Shown one piece after another: positions 49,371 to 60,779 of a stretch of DNA of 64,000 bases. The DNA lies in assembly GCA_003254905.1 (NCBI GenBank), contig QANU01071046.1, positions 351,272 through 415,271 of the forward strand. Direction: 5' to 3'. Numbering within the stretch: position 1 is the first letter of the stretch; the number at the start of each line of letters is the position of its first letter. Position numbers and translations under genes: made by a program. The notes below the pieces were generated by a model that searched no databases, was not told the origin of the DNA, and saw only the letters and a program-made list of their open reading frames with translations. Source of the DNA: Nissolia schottii (Eukaryota > Streptophyta > Magnoliopsida > Fabales > Fabaceae).

Positions 49371-50480
49371 ATGTTTTCAAGATAGATTATAAAGACACAA
49401 TCTGTGTTTGCTCTTGTTTCAAATCATATATATAATAATAATAATCCAAAGTAAACGGTATTTTAGTTATAACTATTACACACAAAAAAATGCACAATTG
49501 ATGAAGCAAAATTCTAATTAGTGCATGTTCTAGTTTATGATATAGAAAATTGCTGAATTAGGTAACATGTTAGTGGGGTGGATACATTTTTTTCAGTCAT
49601 AATTGTTTGTATTTATGTTCTGATATTCTAAAACCTTGACACTAGCTAGTACATTATATTCAAGTAAAAGTTCTAGTCGTATTGTTGTATAATAAATATT
49701 TCCTGCATTAAAAAAAAATTAAAACAAAATCATTCCTGCGTTATATATAAAAAAAATTATATTTTTCACAAAAAAGTATGCACTTAAGTAGTATGAAAAA
49801 CAGTTGCATTTTTGGCTTATTGGGTCTGAGTTGTAAATAACCCCATTCCTCTTATGTGTCTTTGCTCCTCAAGGTTATTGCTATCCTTCTCCATGAATAG
49901 CATCATTCCAATAGATAGTACAAGAGTTGCAGTAAAAGCAAAAAAGCTTTCCCATTTTAAGGAAGACAACAATTGGTAATGTGTACACCACCTCAAAGGA
50001 AGTGACAATTTTTAATAACGGATTTGCTTTGAGTGTTTCTCACACAAACAACACGAGAATAATACAAGGCAAACGTAATAATTTCTATTATTGTTTCTCA
50101 GTGTTTTCCTTGGTTTATAAACACTTTAAAAACTGAGATAACTGACTTGAGGATTATTTTATTAAATTGAATAGAAAGGTAAATTTTTGGAATTTTTTTT
50201 GCAGTTTATGAATTTAATTGAAAAATTTAAAAGTTTAAGTTGATAATTTACATCTGGGTGATAGTTTAAGTTTCAGGAGATTGCAAATCATGTTCATAAT
50301 TATATTTTTATTTTTGGTTGGGTATCTTTTCTTTTATTAATAGAATGACTTTTTATGATGAAAAAAACAAATTAAAATATAAAAAATTTAAATTAAGTAA
50401 ATAATAAATAATAGTAAATAAAATTAAAATTCATTAAATTCAGTCAAGTTAGTCATTCGTCTTCTTCATGTGGTAATCGG
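49371..50480. repeat. Unit 2 spacer: SCPL51 flank, one 216-bp unit, duplicated AT-rich DNA
   Basis: In order: 49390-49830 matches 35356-35754; 49835-50010 is one 216-bp unit; 50015-50110 matches 41540-41640; 50110-50480 matches 44450-44865. This is the compact form of the 10-kb spacer in unit 1. It ends at the large gap. Confidence 0.8.
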
Positions 50481-51455
50481 NNNNNNNNNNNNNNNNNNNN
50501 NNNNNNNNNNNNNNNNNNNNNNNNNNNNNNNNNNNNNNNNNNNNNNNNNNNNNNNNNNNNNNNNNNNNNNNNNNNNNNNNNNNNNNNNNNNNNNNNNNNN
50601 NNNNNNNNNNNNNNNNNNNNNNNNNNNNNNNNNNNNNNNNNNNNNNNNNNNNNNNNNNNNNNNNNNNNNNNNNNNNNNNNNNNNNNNNNNNNNNNNNNNN
50701 NNNNNNNNNNNNNNNNNNNNNNNNNNNNNNNNNNNNNNNNNNNNNNNNNNNNNNNNNNNNNNNNNNNNNNNNNNNNNNNNNNNNNNNNNNNNNNNNNNNN
50801 NNNNNNNNNNNNNNNNNNNNNNNNNNNNNNNNNNNNNNNNNNNNNNNNNNNNNNNNNNNNNNNNNNNNNNNNNNNNNNNNNNNNNNNNNNNNNNNNNNNN
50901 NNNNNNNNNNNNNNNNNNNNNNNNNNNNNNNNNNNNNNNNNNNNNNNNNNNNNNNNNNNNNNNNNNNNNNNNNNNNNNNNNNNNNNNNNNNNNNNNNNNN
51001 NNNNNNNNNNNNNNNNNNNNNNNNNNNNNNNNNNNNNNNNNNNNNNNNNNNNNNNNNNNNNNNNNNNNNNNNNNNNNNNNNNNNNNNNNNNNNNNNNNNN
51101 NNNNNNNNNNNNNNNNNNNNNNNNNNNNNNNNNNNNNNNNNNNNNNNNNNNNNNNNNNNNNNNNNNNNNNNNNNNNNNNNNNNNNNNNNNNNNNNNNNNN
51201 NNNNNNNNNNNNNNNNNNNNNNNNNNNNNNNNNNNNNNNNNNNNNNNNNNNNNNNNNNNNNNNNNNNNNNNNNNNNNNNNNNNNNNNNNNNNNNNNNNNN
51301 NNNNNNNNNNNNNNNNNNNNNNNNNNNNNNNNNNNNNNNNNNNNNNNNNNNNNNNNNNNNNNNNNNNNNNNNNNNNNNNNNNNNNNNNNNNNNNNNNNNN
51401 NNNNNNNNNNNNNNNNNNNNNNNNNNNNNNNNNNNNNNNNNNNNNNNNNNNNNNN
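50481..51455. other. Assembly gap, 975 unknown bases
   Basis: Flanks align to 44865 and 46274 in unit 1, which suggests the missing DNA corresponds to roughly 1.4 kb of upstream spacer rather than to a gene. Open frames called across it are artefacts of the Ns. Confidence 0.95.
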
Positions 51456-51831
51456 TTCATTTGGGGTTTAACGAGCCTATAGTTTCATTACATATCAAAT
51501 ACATAATTTTCACACTAGTATATTCCATTTTAACAATTTTATTACCATTTTATAATTTTATTTTTCATCACCCACTCATACTAATCTAAGTTTTTGATGT
51601 ATTAGGTGTCTAGAAAACACAATCCAACGGTTCAAAACTCATTAAACCTGTCATTCTCTCATCTGAACGGCCACAATTCAGTCTCATCTTTTTTCCCTTC
51701 GAAACACACCTTAAACCCTTGTTTTATTTACTACATATACACACTTTACTCTATCTATTCGGTCACCAAGTTTCGTAGATTATAAGCTCCCTTTCTTCAG
51801 GCTCCTTTGACGATTTTCTCTTTGAAGAACA
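51456..51831 (+). promoter_or_regulatory. Upstream block of PLATZ-2 (promoter and leader)
   Basis: Same block as 46270-46629, with aatccaacggttcaaaactc, gaacggccacaattcagtctc and the pyrimidine-rich leader before the ATG. Regulatory role inferred from position and from conservation among the copies. No TATA box assigned. Confidence 0.5.
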
Positions 51832-52781
51832 ATGTCATCATCCTCAGCCTCATCGTCTGCCCCAACCCCCTCAAGGGTAAGTAAATCTATACCCATTTCA
51901 ATTCTTTCTAGCACTACCACTGTCTAATTCTTTGTTCTTTTTTATTCACATTTTGATTTCTTCGGATTTGTCTATCAGGAAAACATGAGGATTCCATCAT
52001 GGATAGAGCGCTTACTAGCAATAACATTTTTTGCTGCATGTCAATTTCATGTTGAACAACCCAGGAGTGAGTGCAATAAGTATTGTGTAGATTGCGAAGA
52101 CAACACTGGGTGTTGCTCTTATTGTATCTCATCAGTGCACAAAAAGCACAGGGTAATTCAGGTAATTTAGTCTGACCATCAGATCTCACTAACTTGATGT
52201 CAATTTTTGAAATGAAAAAATTTTAGGACCAAATTGGTGTCAAAATGAAAATGTTTCGGACCGATTTGAATATTTACGATCTTAATTTAATTAGATCCCG
52301 TCCATGCATAGAATTTGTTTTAACAAGAATGTCTTTTGCATTTGTGTTTTTGCATTACTTTTTGTTTTGTTAATTAGCTAGATCTGACCATATTTTAATG
52401 TTATTGATGAAAAAAATTGAATCTCGATGTGTGGATTTGAACATTGTATAGGTGAGGAAGTCTTCGCACAATGATGTTGTGAATGCAGCTGACCTTCAGA
52501 AAGCTACAAACATTTCTGGGATTCAGACCTATGTCATCAACAGTGTCAAGGTTATCTTCTTGAGTACTAGGGGTGTTCCTAGAAACCAACACAAGAACAA
52601 GAACACTGGTAGGCTTAAGGTCAAAAATAGCACCAGCAAGTGTGTTACATGCTTTAGAAATCTGACGGATTCAATTTACTTCTGCTCTTTAGAATGCAAG
52701 GTTAGTCCATTTGTTTGTTTAATTCCCCTTTTCTTTTTCATGTCTCGTTATTTTGTTTATAATCTCATATTTATTTCTCTC

Positions 52782-52813
<32 letters not shown>

Positions 52814-53341
52814 TTTCATTTTTCAAATGGAACATTTGGGACAGATTGTGGATTCTTGTTAATATGTTGCAATTATCAAATGTCATTATATAAATTTGCA
52901 TTTAATTTGTGGGTTTCTTTTGTTTATTTTCACGGAATGAAAAATATACATTATTTAATTTTTTATGTGGTTCTATATATATATATATATGTTGGTGTTG
53001 TTAATTTATATGTTTTATATATTAAAAAGAAAAAAGATAACATATGGTGCACTGTTTGTATGGTACTATATATTTAGTTGGAATGGGCCAAGAAGAAGGA
53101 GGAGGGAAGTGATGATGCTATAGAAGGTATCCCTAGAAGTATGCTTCCAAAGAAGGAAGAGGAAGAATACCAAAAGAAAAAGAAGGCTGAAGCTGAATCA
53201 TTGAAACGAAGTGTTGCTCCTCCTCCTATTCCTCCTCCTCCTCCTCCTACTGAGCCAGATCCTCCTGCACATGATACTAGATCAACGTCCTTGAACTCAT
53301 TGAAGAGAAAGGGAATACCTCATAGGGCTCCTTTCTTTTGA
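51832..53341 (+). CDS. PLATZ family zinc-dependent DNA-binding protein (4 exons), intact
   Basis: Exons 51832-51876, 51979-52161, 52452-52700 and 53078-53341 sum to 741 bases (246 residues) with good GT-AG sites. PLATZ proteins are plant-specific zinc-binding factors that bind A/T-rich DNA and usually repress transcription in the nucleus. The N-terminal zinc region shows WIERLLAITFFAACQFH, then SECNKYCVDC, CCSYC and HKKHRVIQ. The second conserved region has VRKSSHNDVV, IQTYVINSVKVIFL, CVTCFRNL and FCSLECK. The C-terminus is basic, has a proline run (PPPIPPPPPP), and ends KGIPHRAPFF, the usual PLATZ tail. The nearest known relative by position is probably At2g27930. It is the only copy of three here without lesions. 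The first ATG follows the conserved leader block. Confidence 0.93.
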
Positions 53342-54963
53342 TGAATCAAAGAAGAAATTAATTATGGCTTAAACTCAAGTGGGCATGCAGGACCTGATCA
53401 TAGGGCTCCTCTAATGTAATGGAACTTTGATATTTTAGAATAATCTCATGTATTTTATCATGATGATATATATGAATGCTGTAGTTTTGGTCTCTTGCTT
53501 TTTATGTTAATTCAGCTCATTCCTAATTACAATCCCCATTTGAAGTTGAATGATTGTAATCCTTATTCGAGAGCTTCATTTTATGAACAAAAATTTGAGG
53601 GAAAATGTTTAGTAATTTTTGTTTTTTTTTTAATTACTTTAAAGATAACCTGGTTTTGGCACAATATAATTTGCCCAAAAGACAAATAACAATGATTCGT
53701 CTGATTTTTAGGTTCATTGAATCAATGTTTGAAACATGAGGCGTTGAGTCCTTGAAATCATCCTTTACTTATGTATATTTTTATATATGAGTTAGTCCAG
53801 AAAAACTATCATAATTAATATGAATTTAATTTAGCAGGACTAATTCAAATATACAAGTAAAATTTTAAAACTAAATATAATAAAGCGATTTTGATAAAAA
53901 TTAATTACTCGTAGTTCTCTATTCTTGGTTGTAAAAATGACCACGCAGAAAAGAATTAGTTGGATCACTTCAACTTAAATGAAGTCACTCACAATAATAC
54001 ATATTTATGAAAGAAACAAAATTGTAATAATATATTAACTTAACATGGAAGAGACTTAAGCACCCAATCTTTATTTTTTTGGATACATTAATGCATCCAA
54101 TCCATCCAATCTATATACATTTTGAAGAATGCCGTACTTGCAAAAACACGCACATATACTATTGCATTGGCTTTGTTTCATGCATGAAATTTTGTGTTTG
54201 ATTTGTGTATTTTACCGTGGGAATGAGGTTATGATAGAAAATAAATAGATGTTCCTTTTCTTGGCAAAAAAATGTTTCTGGTGAAACCAAATAAATCACA
54301 TGTATACAAGCACGGTGAATAATATGGAAGTACTAATTCTTTTGGCCGCCAAAAGTTTGTAACCTTCACTACTTTAGCTTGATGAACAATACCTTTGCCA
54401 CAGTTGCCAGGTGTTGGCATTTCACTGAGCGGTAAAGTCTCACATCTCACATAAGATAAAATGAGTGGACTTATATGCTTGTTGTCTAAAAGTTTTGAGC
54501 TAGAATGTGTAATATTTAGTAAGCTATTACAATTTTTACTTAACTCATTTGATTTAAATTTTCACGACATTGAGCTCTCATTCTCAACACCAGCATCTTG
54601 TGGTACTGCCTCTACTCGAGAAATAGAGAGGCTCATGGGATGAGATGATTTTAGATACTTCCAAAATAAGAATAATGAATTCATAAAATATAAAATAAAA
54701 TAACATGGAGAAATACTTAAATCAAAGAAAAATGTCATTGTTCGTGGTCTTTATAACATCTTAAAAAAAAAGAAAATGAAGACAAATTGAAAAAAAGAGA
54801 CAAAAAGGAAGAAGAGAGAAAAGAAAAAAAAAAGGAAGAGAAGAGAAACAATGAAAAAAAAAAGCTAAATAAAATGAAAAAGGAAGTTGCAAGTCAAAAA
54901 ACTGTGAGAAAATGAAGGGAGAATGAAGAAGAGAGAGCAAATGAAGACGAAGACGCACGAGGG
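53342..54963. other. PLATZ-2 3' flank and spacer, no gene seen
   Basis: 53410-54315 duplicates the PLATZ-1 flank (47640-48540). From 54317 the sequence diverges where unit 1 continues into SCPL51-B. 54750-54960 is a purine-rich stretch (gaagagagaaaag-like) on the plus strand. No coding region supported. Confidence 0.6.
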
Positions 54964-55715
54964 GGAGTGGGGGAAAGGAGAGAAAAAGTAAATATTAAAC
55001 ACAATTGGATAACGTTGTAAATTATTTTTATAGTACACGAAATATTATTATTAAATTTATTGGATACTCTTATTGATGATTTTCCTTGTACACAATGATT
55101 TGTGATTAAGTTTATTTTACATTACACAATGGTTACATGATTTTCACACATTAATATATTCCATTTTCACAATTTTATTACCGTTCTATATTTTTATTTT
55201 TCCGTCCCCCACTCATATTAATCTAAAAATTGTTGATGTACTAGGTCTAAAAAACGCAATCCAATGGTTCCAAACTCATTAAACCCACCATCCTCTCATC
55301 TGAACAGCCACGATTTACTCTCATCTTTTTTTCCTTNGGAGTGGGGGAAAGGAGAGAAAAAGTAAATATCAAACACAATTGGATAACGTTGTAAATTATT
55401 TTTGTAGTACACGAAATATTATTGTTAAATTTATTAGATACTCTTATTGATGATTTTCCTTGTACACAACGATTTGTGATTAAGTTTATTTTATATTACA
55501 CAATGGATACATAATTTTCACACATTAATATATTCCATTCCATTTTCACAATTTTATTACCGTTCTATATTTTTATTTTTCCGTCCCCCACTCATATTAA
55601 TCTAAAAATTGTTGATGTACTAGGTCTAAAAAACGCAATCCAATGGTTCCAAACTCATTAAACCCACCATCCTCTCATCTGAACAGCCACGATTTACTCT
55701 CATCTTTTTTTCCTT
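54964..55715. repeat. Two copies of the PLATZ upstream block joined by a single N
   Basis: 54964-55336 (373 bp) and 55338-55715 (378 bp) both start ggagtgggggaaaggagag and end catctttttttcctt. They differ by a 5-bp indel (cattc) and about eight substitutions. The single N at 55337 sits exactly at the junction, so this may be two overlapping contig ends or haplotypes placed side by side. Confidence 0.88.
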
Positions 55716-55770
55716 TTATCCCTCCTTCAAAACACAACTTAAACCCTTGTCTTAGACACACTTTATCTAT

Positions 55771-56989
55771 ATTTTTTTAACTGGTGAAGGTCTCAAACCA
55801 TCTAGGATAGGAAACGCAATATACATAGGACAAGTCCATCAATACAAGAGAAGGCAAAAAAATAAACAAACAAGAAACTAAGCTAAACACACACACAAAC
55901 ACACACACACAACAGAGGCAGATAACAACACAAGAACAACAGAACATCAACCAATGCAAGGGTTAAAATAGCATGAGCAGTAGTAGCCAAAAGATGAAGA
56001 GTCCACACCCTATATATGAAGTGCAACCACCTTGGGCACATGTACAACCACCTTGACTAGAAACTTGCAGACCATATATAGCATTGCTACCCCTTCATTC
56101 CTAAGCCTTTTCTTCGCCTGCATCCACTCGGCTAAAAGGACTCATTGCCCACATTACAGGCAACTTGAACATGCAGATGCACATTAAAATGAAAAATAGG
56201 GCACAATAGAAGATATATAGAACCATAACAGTAATCTAGCACCCATAAATCCCTTTTGCCAATGCCATCAAGGATATATATATATATATGTAGGTGCTAA
56301 CTCAATCTCAAGACTAGGACACCACCTTAGGATACCACCATAGTCAACCATGCACGCACTTGAAATAGGCACCCATTTGTTAGCTTATTCCTATAAATAG
56401 TCACCACGCACCCTTACTTGGACCAAGCTCGGACTTGGTCCAAATTAATTAGTAGAAAGTCAGGAGAGAATGGAAACTCATCACACCAAGCATGTGTCTA
56501 GTAGCCAAGCCTCCTCAAGATGGATGTTGTTAGCCTCTGCCTCCCAATTTCCTATTAGATCATCAAAATGAATGGTGCTCCGAGCCATATATGATTCATA
56601 GAAATCATTTGAATCACTAGCTAGAGAAACACTAAACAATCTTCCACAGAGAAGAACACTTATATATATGCTGGTTAATAGCTAGAAGTAGGGGTCAACT
56701 AGCAGGCGGTCTTCCCAGGCAAACAACCCGGCCCCTTCTCTATCTCATTTCCCATTCTCCCAACCACCCCCATGCCATTTGCCAAATCAAATTTTCCTTT
56801 TGCATAGAAATAGAGAATAACCTACCTGGCTAGGAAACCTCTCCTTGAGCGGGCTATCCCCCACTCATATATATATGAAGCCAAAAACTAAACTAGTATG
56901 CGAGCCATCTCCAACTTTCCTCTGAAGCCCCCCCGTACGTGACATGAGATGAGAGTCACCTGTCTTATCACATCACCACATAATTAATT
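55771..56989 (-). mobile_element. Probable truncated LINE insertion in the PLATZ-3 upstream region
   Basis: About 1.22 kb absent from the other PLATZ upstream regions. It is flanked by an 11-bp near-duplication (actttatctat at 55760-55770, actttgtctat at 56990-57000). A T run just inside the left end would be the poly(A) tail of a minus-strand insertion. No reverse transcriptase motif is seen, so the insertion would be heavily 5' truncated, or it is another poly(A) retroelement. Confidence 0.5.
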
Positions 56990-58885
56990 ACTTTGTCTAT
57001 TTATTCACCACAGTTTCATAGATTATACTATTAATATATATCTTGTGCTACTCCCTTTCTTCAAGTTCCTTTAATTTGACCATTCTCTCTTTGAGGAACA
57101 ATGGCCTCATCCTCTTCCTCAACCCCACCAAATTAGGTAATTAAATCTATACTAATTTCAATTCTTCCTAGCACTCCCACTGTCTAATTCTTTGTTCTTC
57201 TTTTATTCACATTTTGATTTCGTCCCATTTGTCTATAAGGAAAACATGAGATTAATTCCATCATGGATAGAGCACTTATTGGCAATAACATTTTTTGTCG
57301 TATGTCAATTTCATGCTGCCTAGGAATGAATGCAAGAAATATTGCAATGACAACACAATGTATTATTGCTCTTATTTTATCGCATTAGCGCAAAAAACCA
57401 CATGATAATTCAAGTAATTTAGTTTCACCATCAATTTAATTTCACATACTTGATGTCGATTTTTGAAATAAAAAATGTTATGACTAAATTGGTGTCAAAA
57501 TAAAAAAAATATTTTGGACTCAATTGAGTATTTACGCTTAAATTGATTTGATTCGTGGTTCCATGCATGCAATTTGTTTATCAAGAATGTCTTTTGCATT
57601 TGTGTTTTTGCATTACTTTTTTGTTTTGCTAATTAGATCTGACCAAAATTTAATGTTATTGATGGAAAAAAAAATTGAATCTTGATGTGTGAATTGGAAC
57701 AATGTACAATGTAGCTGACATTTAGAAGACTACAAATATTTCAAACATTTAGACCTATATTGTAACAACCCGTATTTTTCCCCTTAGGAAAAGGTTCGTA
57801 AAAATAAATAAAATAATGTATTAATGAATTTAGGAAGAAGAAAAACATTATAAGTGTATCCCTTAGTGAGAATTTTTCCAAACAACTGTTCATAGAGCCC
57901 TTTGTAGGAATTAACCTCTCGAGGTCAGTAGAAATTATTTTGTGGGGTATTTCCAAATTCTGCTGATACTCAAATAATTCCTCTCGACCTCTAGAGATGG
58001 ATGAAAAACCTAAAGTGTCAGTAAAACGGAAAGCGGTTTAGTTTCGGACGATTTCCGGAGCAATCGGGAATTTTTCCGAATACCGAAAGTAACCGTCAAA
58101 TATACTAATAAAATAATAATTCCCCGAATATCTCCACCGGACTCAACTACTAATAAGGGAAAATTAGTAGAGCGCGAGGGTGCATCCGGAATATTTTTCA
58201 AACAACTGTACGCGGAGTACCGGGACTGCGAACGACAAAAACACGATCAAGCATGATCAAAATTAGATTGACAGGATCATGTTAATCCATAGGTGGATAT
58301 TTACATAAAATATACTATGAGATAATATAATAATCTTAGTAAATAGTAATAATAATAATAGAATAGTAATATATAAGATAAATAATAATAATAATCATAT
58401 AATCATAATATATAATAAGATAACAGTAATAATAATATGTATGTATAGGACGGTGGGGGGAGTAGCCCCTGGCACCGAATTCCTCTTTATTTCCTTCTTT
58501 GTTTTCATTTGTTTCCTTGAAGCCTATGGCTTCATGTTCGTTTTCTTTCTTCTTCCCCCTGATGTCGAATTCCTTTCTTCTTCCTTTACGCTTCTTCCTC
58601 ACCAGACAGCTCCCCCACAGGTGGGTAACTCTAGTTTTCTCATCCCTTTGATGGTTAGATGAGCTTATGTGTGTGTTTGTGATTATGCTTGAGTATATGT
58701 ATGTTTGATTAATTGTTTTAGAAACTATGTTAGGGCTTAGGAAGATGATTCTGAAGGGTCTTGTGACTGGACTAGATAGGATTATTATGTGTGGAATATG
58801 TGTAAAAGCTCAAGAAGGATCCATAGGAGAAGGGAGAAAAAGGGATGAAAATGATGCATTCTGTTTTCAGCCTCGCCCAGTTACC

Positions 58886-59166
58886 GTTGAGCGGCCCCAG
58901 GCTCCGCTGAGCGGAATGCATCCATATTTTTTAAACGTGAACTCCAGAGCGCTGAGCAGTTGGCGGTTACCGCTGAGCGGTCTGAAGCTCACTGCGGATA
59001 AGGATAAGGATGGGAAGATATTTTTTAAAGGATAAGGCTGAAAAGATATTTTTGAACACGTGTCATACCGCTGAGCGATGAGACTCTTATCGCTGAGCGG
59101 TGATGCTTTAAGTGCTGAGCGCGAAGAGCTCCGAACGCTGAGCGGACAGTAGTTTCCGCTGAGCGG
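58886..59166. repeat. Phased CTGAGCGG motif cluster within the solo LTR
   Basis: Near-palindromic ccgctgagcgg-type motifs start at 58886, 58906, 58951, 58972, 59070, 59092, 59114, 59137 and 59158. The last five are spaced 22, 22, 23 and 21 bp. A tenth copy is at 60035. Because the motif is nearly its own reverse complement, frames on both strands read PLSG repeatedly, which explains the open frames here. Confidence 0.85.
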
Positions 59167-59509
59167 CCTGAGACCAGAATGTCTTATGGAAACTATCTTG
59201 AGGCACATAGTCTAACATTCAATGCTGTAACTGAAATATGTGAAATATATGCAGTATGTGAATATGTGAAGTATATGCAGTATGTGACGTAATGTGTAGC
59301 ATTCCATGCATTCATGATAAGGCAAGTTTAGAGGATTAGAAGCAATTCTGAGATAAGTAAAGATTATGAAATGAACAATAGGAAACAAGTCATGTCATGC
59401 TGCAGGTACTGAAAAGAAATGAATTCTGAAATGCTGCTGAAAATGCTAAATGCAAAATGCTGAAAATTCTGAGGTCGTGATCACGAGATGCCAAATAATA
59501 ATCCCACTT

Positions 59510-59790
59510 CAGGAGGTCCGAGGGACATCCTGAATGTGGAAGCCCGCCACAGGTGGTGTCGATATGGCATACCTGGAGGTGTGCCGTTACCACGCCTAGC
59601 ACTGTCGAAAGGGGGCAGGCTAAGGTGGGGGTACAATATCCGCCCACTGCCGAGGGGTCAAGAGAGGGCTCGCGGCAGGTGGAAGCCCACCGCAGGGGTC
59701 GAAAGAGGGCCACCTGGAGGTGCGAGGTTATCCCATCATAGTATTGTCGAAAGAGGGCACTGCTATGGTGGGGATAACATATATTCCAAA
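59510..59790. repeat. Degenerate GC-rich tandem repeat within the solo LTR
   Basis: Diverged direct copies of a unit with acctggaggtg, a variable spacer, tgtcgaaagagggc and ggtgggg occur about 59570-59640 and 59708-59785, with partial copies between. GC content is well above the flanks. No protein homology in the crossing frames. Confidence 0.7.
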
Positions 59791-60779
59791 AACCATGTTC
59801 ATTCTGATGATTCTGTTATGCATGAGTACATGTAATGTATGATTCTGCTATTATGTAATTACCGTCAAGAGAACGCTCGAGACGGCTATGTATGTAAACA
59901 TAATGTTAATAAGCACGAGAATGTAGTAAGCAAGAGTAGTTCCCCTGTCACCTAGTAACGTAGATAAAGCCGTTCAGAACTTAGGCCAGATAATAATCAG
60001 TAGGATGTTTAGTCTGTATGCACACTTAGAAATCTCTGAGCGGCCTGAAGTCCGACCTAATGAAACGCAAGATACAGGTGCTAGAGTTATTTCCACTGAG
60101 AACCTACCGTTCTCACCCCCACTGCCCTATGACTTCAGGAACAGGTGATGACTCATGCTACGAGGATGAGGCCGAACCGGCCGAGGAGCTATGGGGCGGT
60201 CAGAACCAGACACGGACACCAGAGCCAGCTAGAGTTAATCTGTTGTTAGGGGCAGGCTGAGGAGTTCTGCAGTTAGGCCTTTTATTTTGAGGATATGTAT
60301 TTTGGGATCCTGTATATGTTACTTGTATATTATTTATTATAATAACTACATGACTGTTCTGATGGACCAGATGGGTGTATATTGTATGCTTTATTATTAT
60401 TAGACAGTTATTCGCTAAGCCTAAGGGCTTTACCGCTTGCTATATTTGTTCTTTCCGACGTATGGCTCTATTTTATTAAATAATCGAGGCAAAGGAAAAG
60501 TTTCAAAATTGGTCCCTATTTTCTTAAGCAACTATTTTCGAAAGATAACAATGGACTAAGGTATTCCCACCAGGTAGAAAACAACCTAGTGAGCATTGTT
60601 TACTACGTACGGGTAAACAGTTAGCTAGGGTGTTTCATATATCATCAACAGTGCTAAGGTTATCTTCTTGAGTAACCAACACAAGAACAAAAGTGCGTTA
60701 CATGTTTGAGAAATTTGATGGATCCATCTCATTTCTTCTCTTTGGAATGCAAGGTTAGTCCATTTGTTTATTTACCCTA

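Larger units (their letters stand above)
57761..60637. mobile_element. 2.9-kb solo LTR inside PLATZ-3 exon 3
   Basis: Starts TGTAACAACCCG and ends GGGTGTTTCA, 2877 bp, with a 5-bp target duplication tatat (57756-57760 and 60638-60642). Removing it restores a sequence collinear with PLATZ-2 exon 3. No internal LTR pair, primer site or enzyme is seen, so it is a solo LTR. The TGTAACAACCCG start is common in plant Ty3/gypsy elements; that assignment is an inference. It carries an AAT-rich microsatellite (58330-58440), the CTGAGCGG motif array and a degenerate GC-rich repeat. Confidence 0.87.
57101..60752 (+). pseudogene. PLATZ transcription factor pseudogene 3, split by a solo LTR
   Basis: Exon 1 (57101-57136) ends in an in-frame TAG after MASSSSSTPPN. 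Exon 2 (about 57240-57417) has deletions and stops: the zinc region reads WIEHLLAITFFVVCQFHA and then TAG. Exon 3 is split: 57705-57760 matches the start of the PLATZ-2 exon (with deletions), a 2877-bp LTR follows, and 60643-60752 continues with catcaacagtgctaaggtta up to the donor gttagtcc. Exon 4 is missing, and DNA like 41990-42180 follows. Not functional. Confidence 0.88.

Noticed and set aside
50453-51471. Long open frames across 50481-51455 on both strands
   Set aside because: They consist of unknown bases only.
58727-59835. Open frames with repeated PLSG or Gly/Arg-rich sequence inside the 2.9-kb LTR
   Set aside because: They follow from the near-palindromic motif and GC-rich repeat. 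No domain, and the region is a solo LTR.
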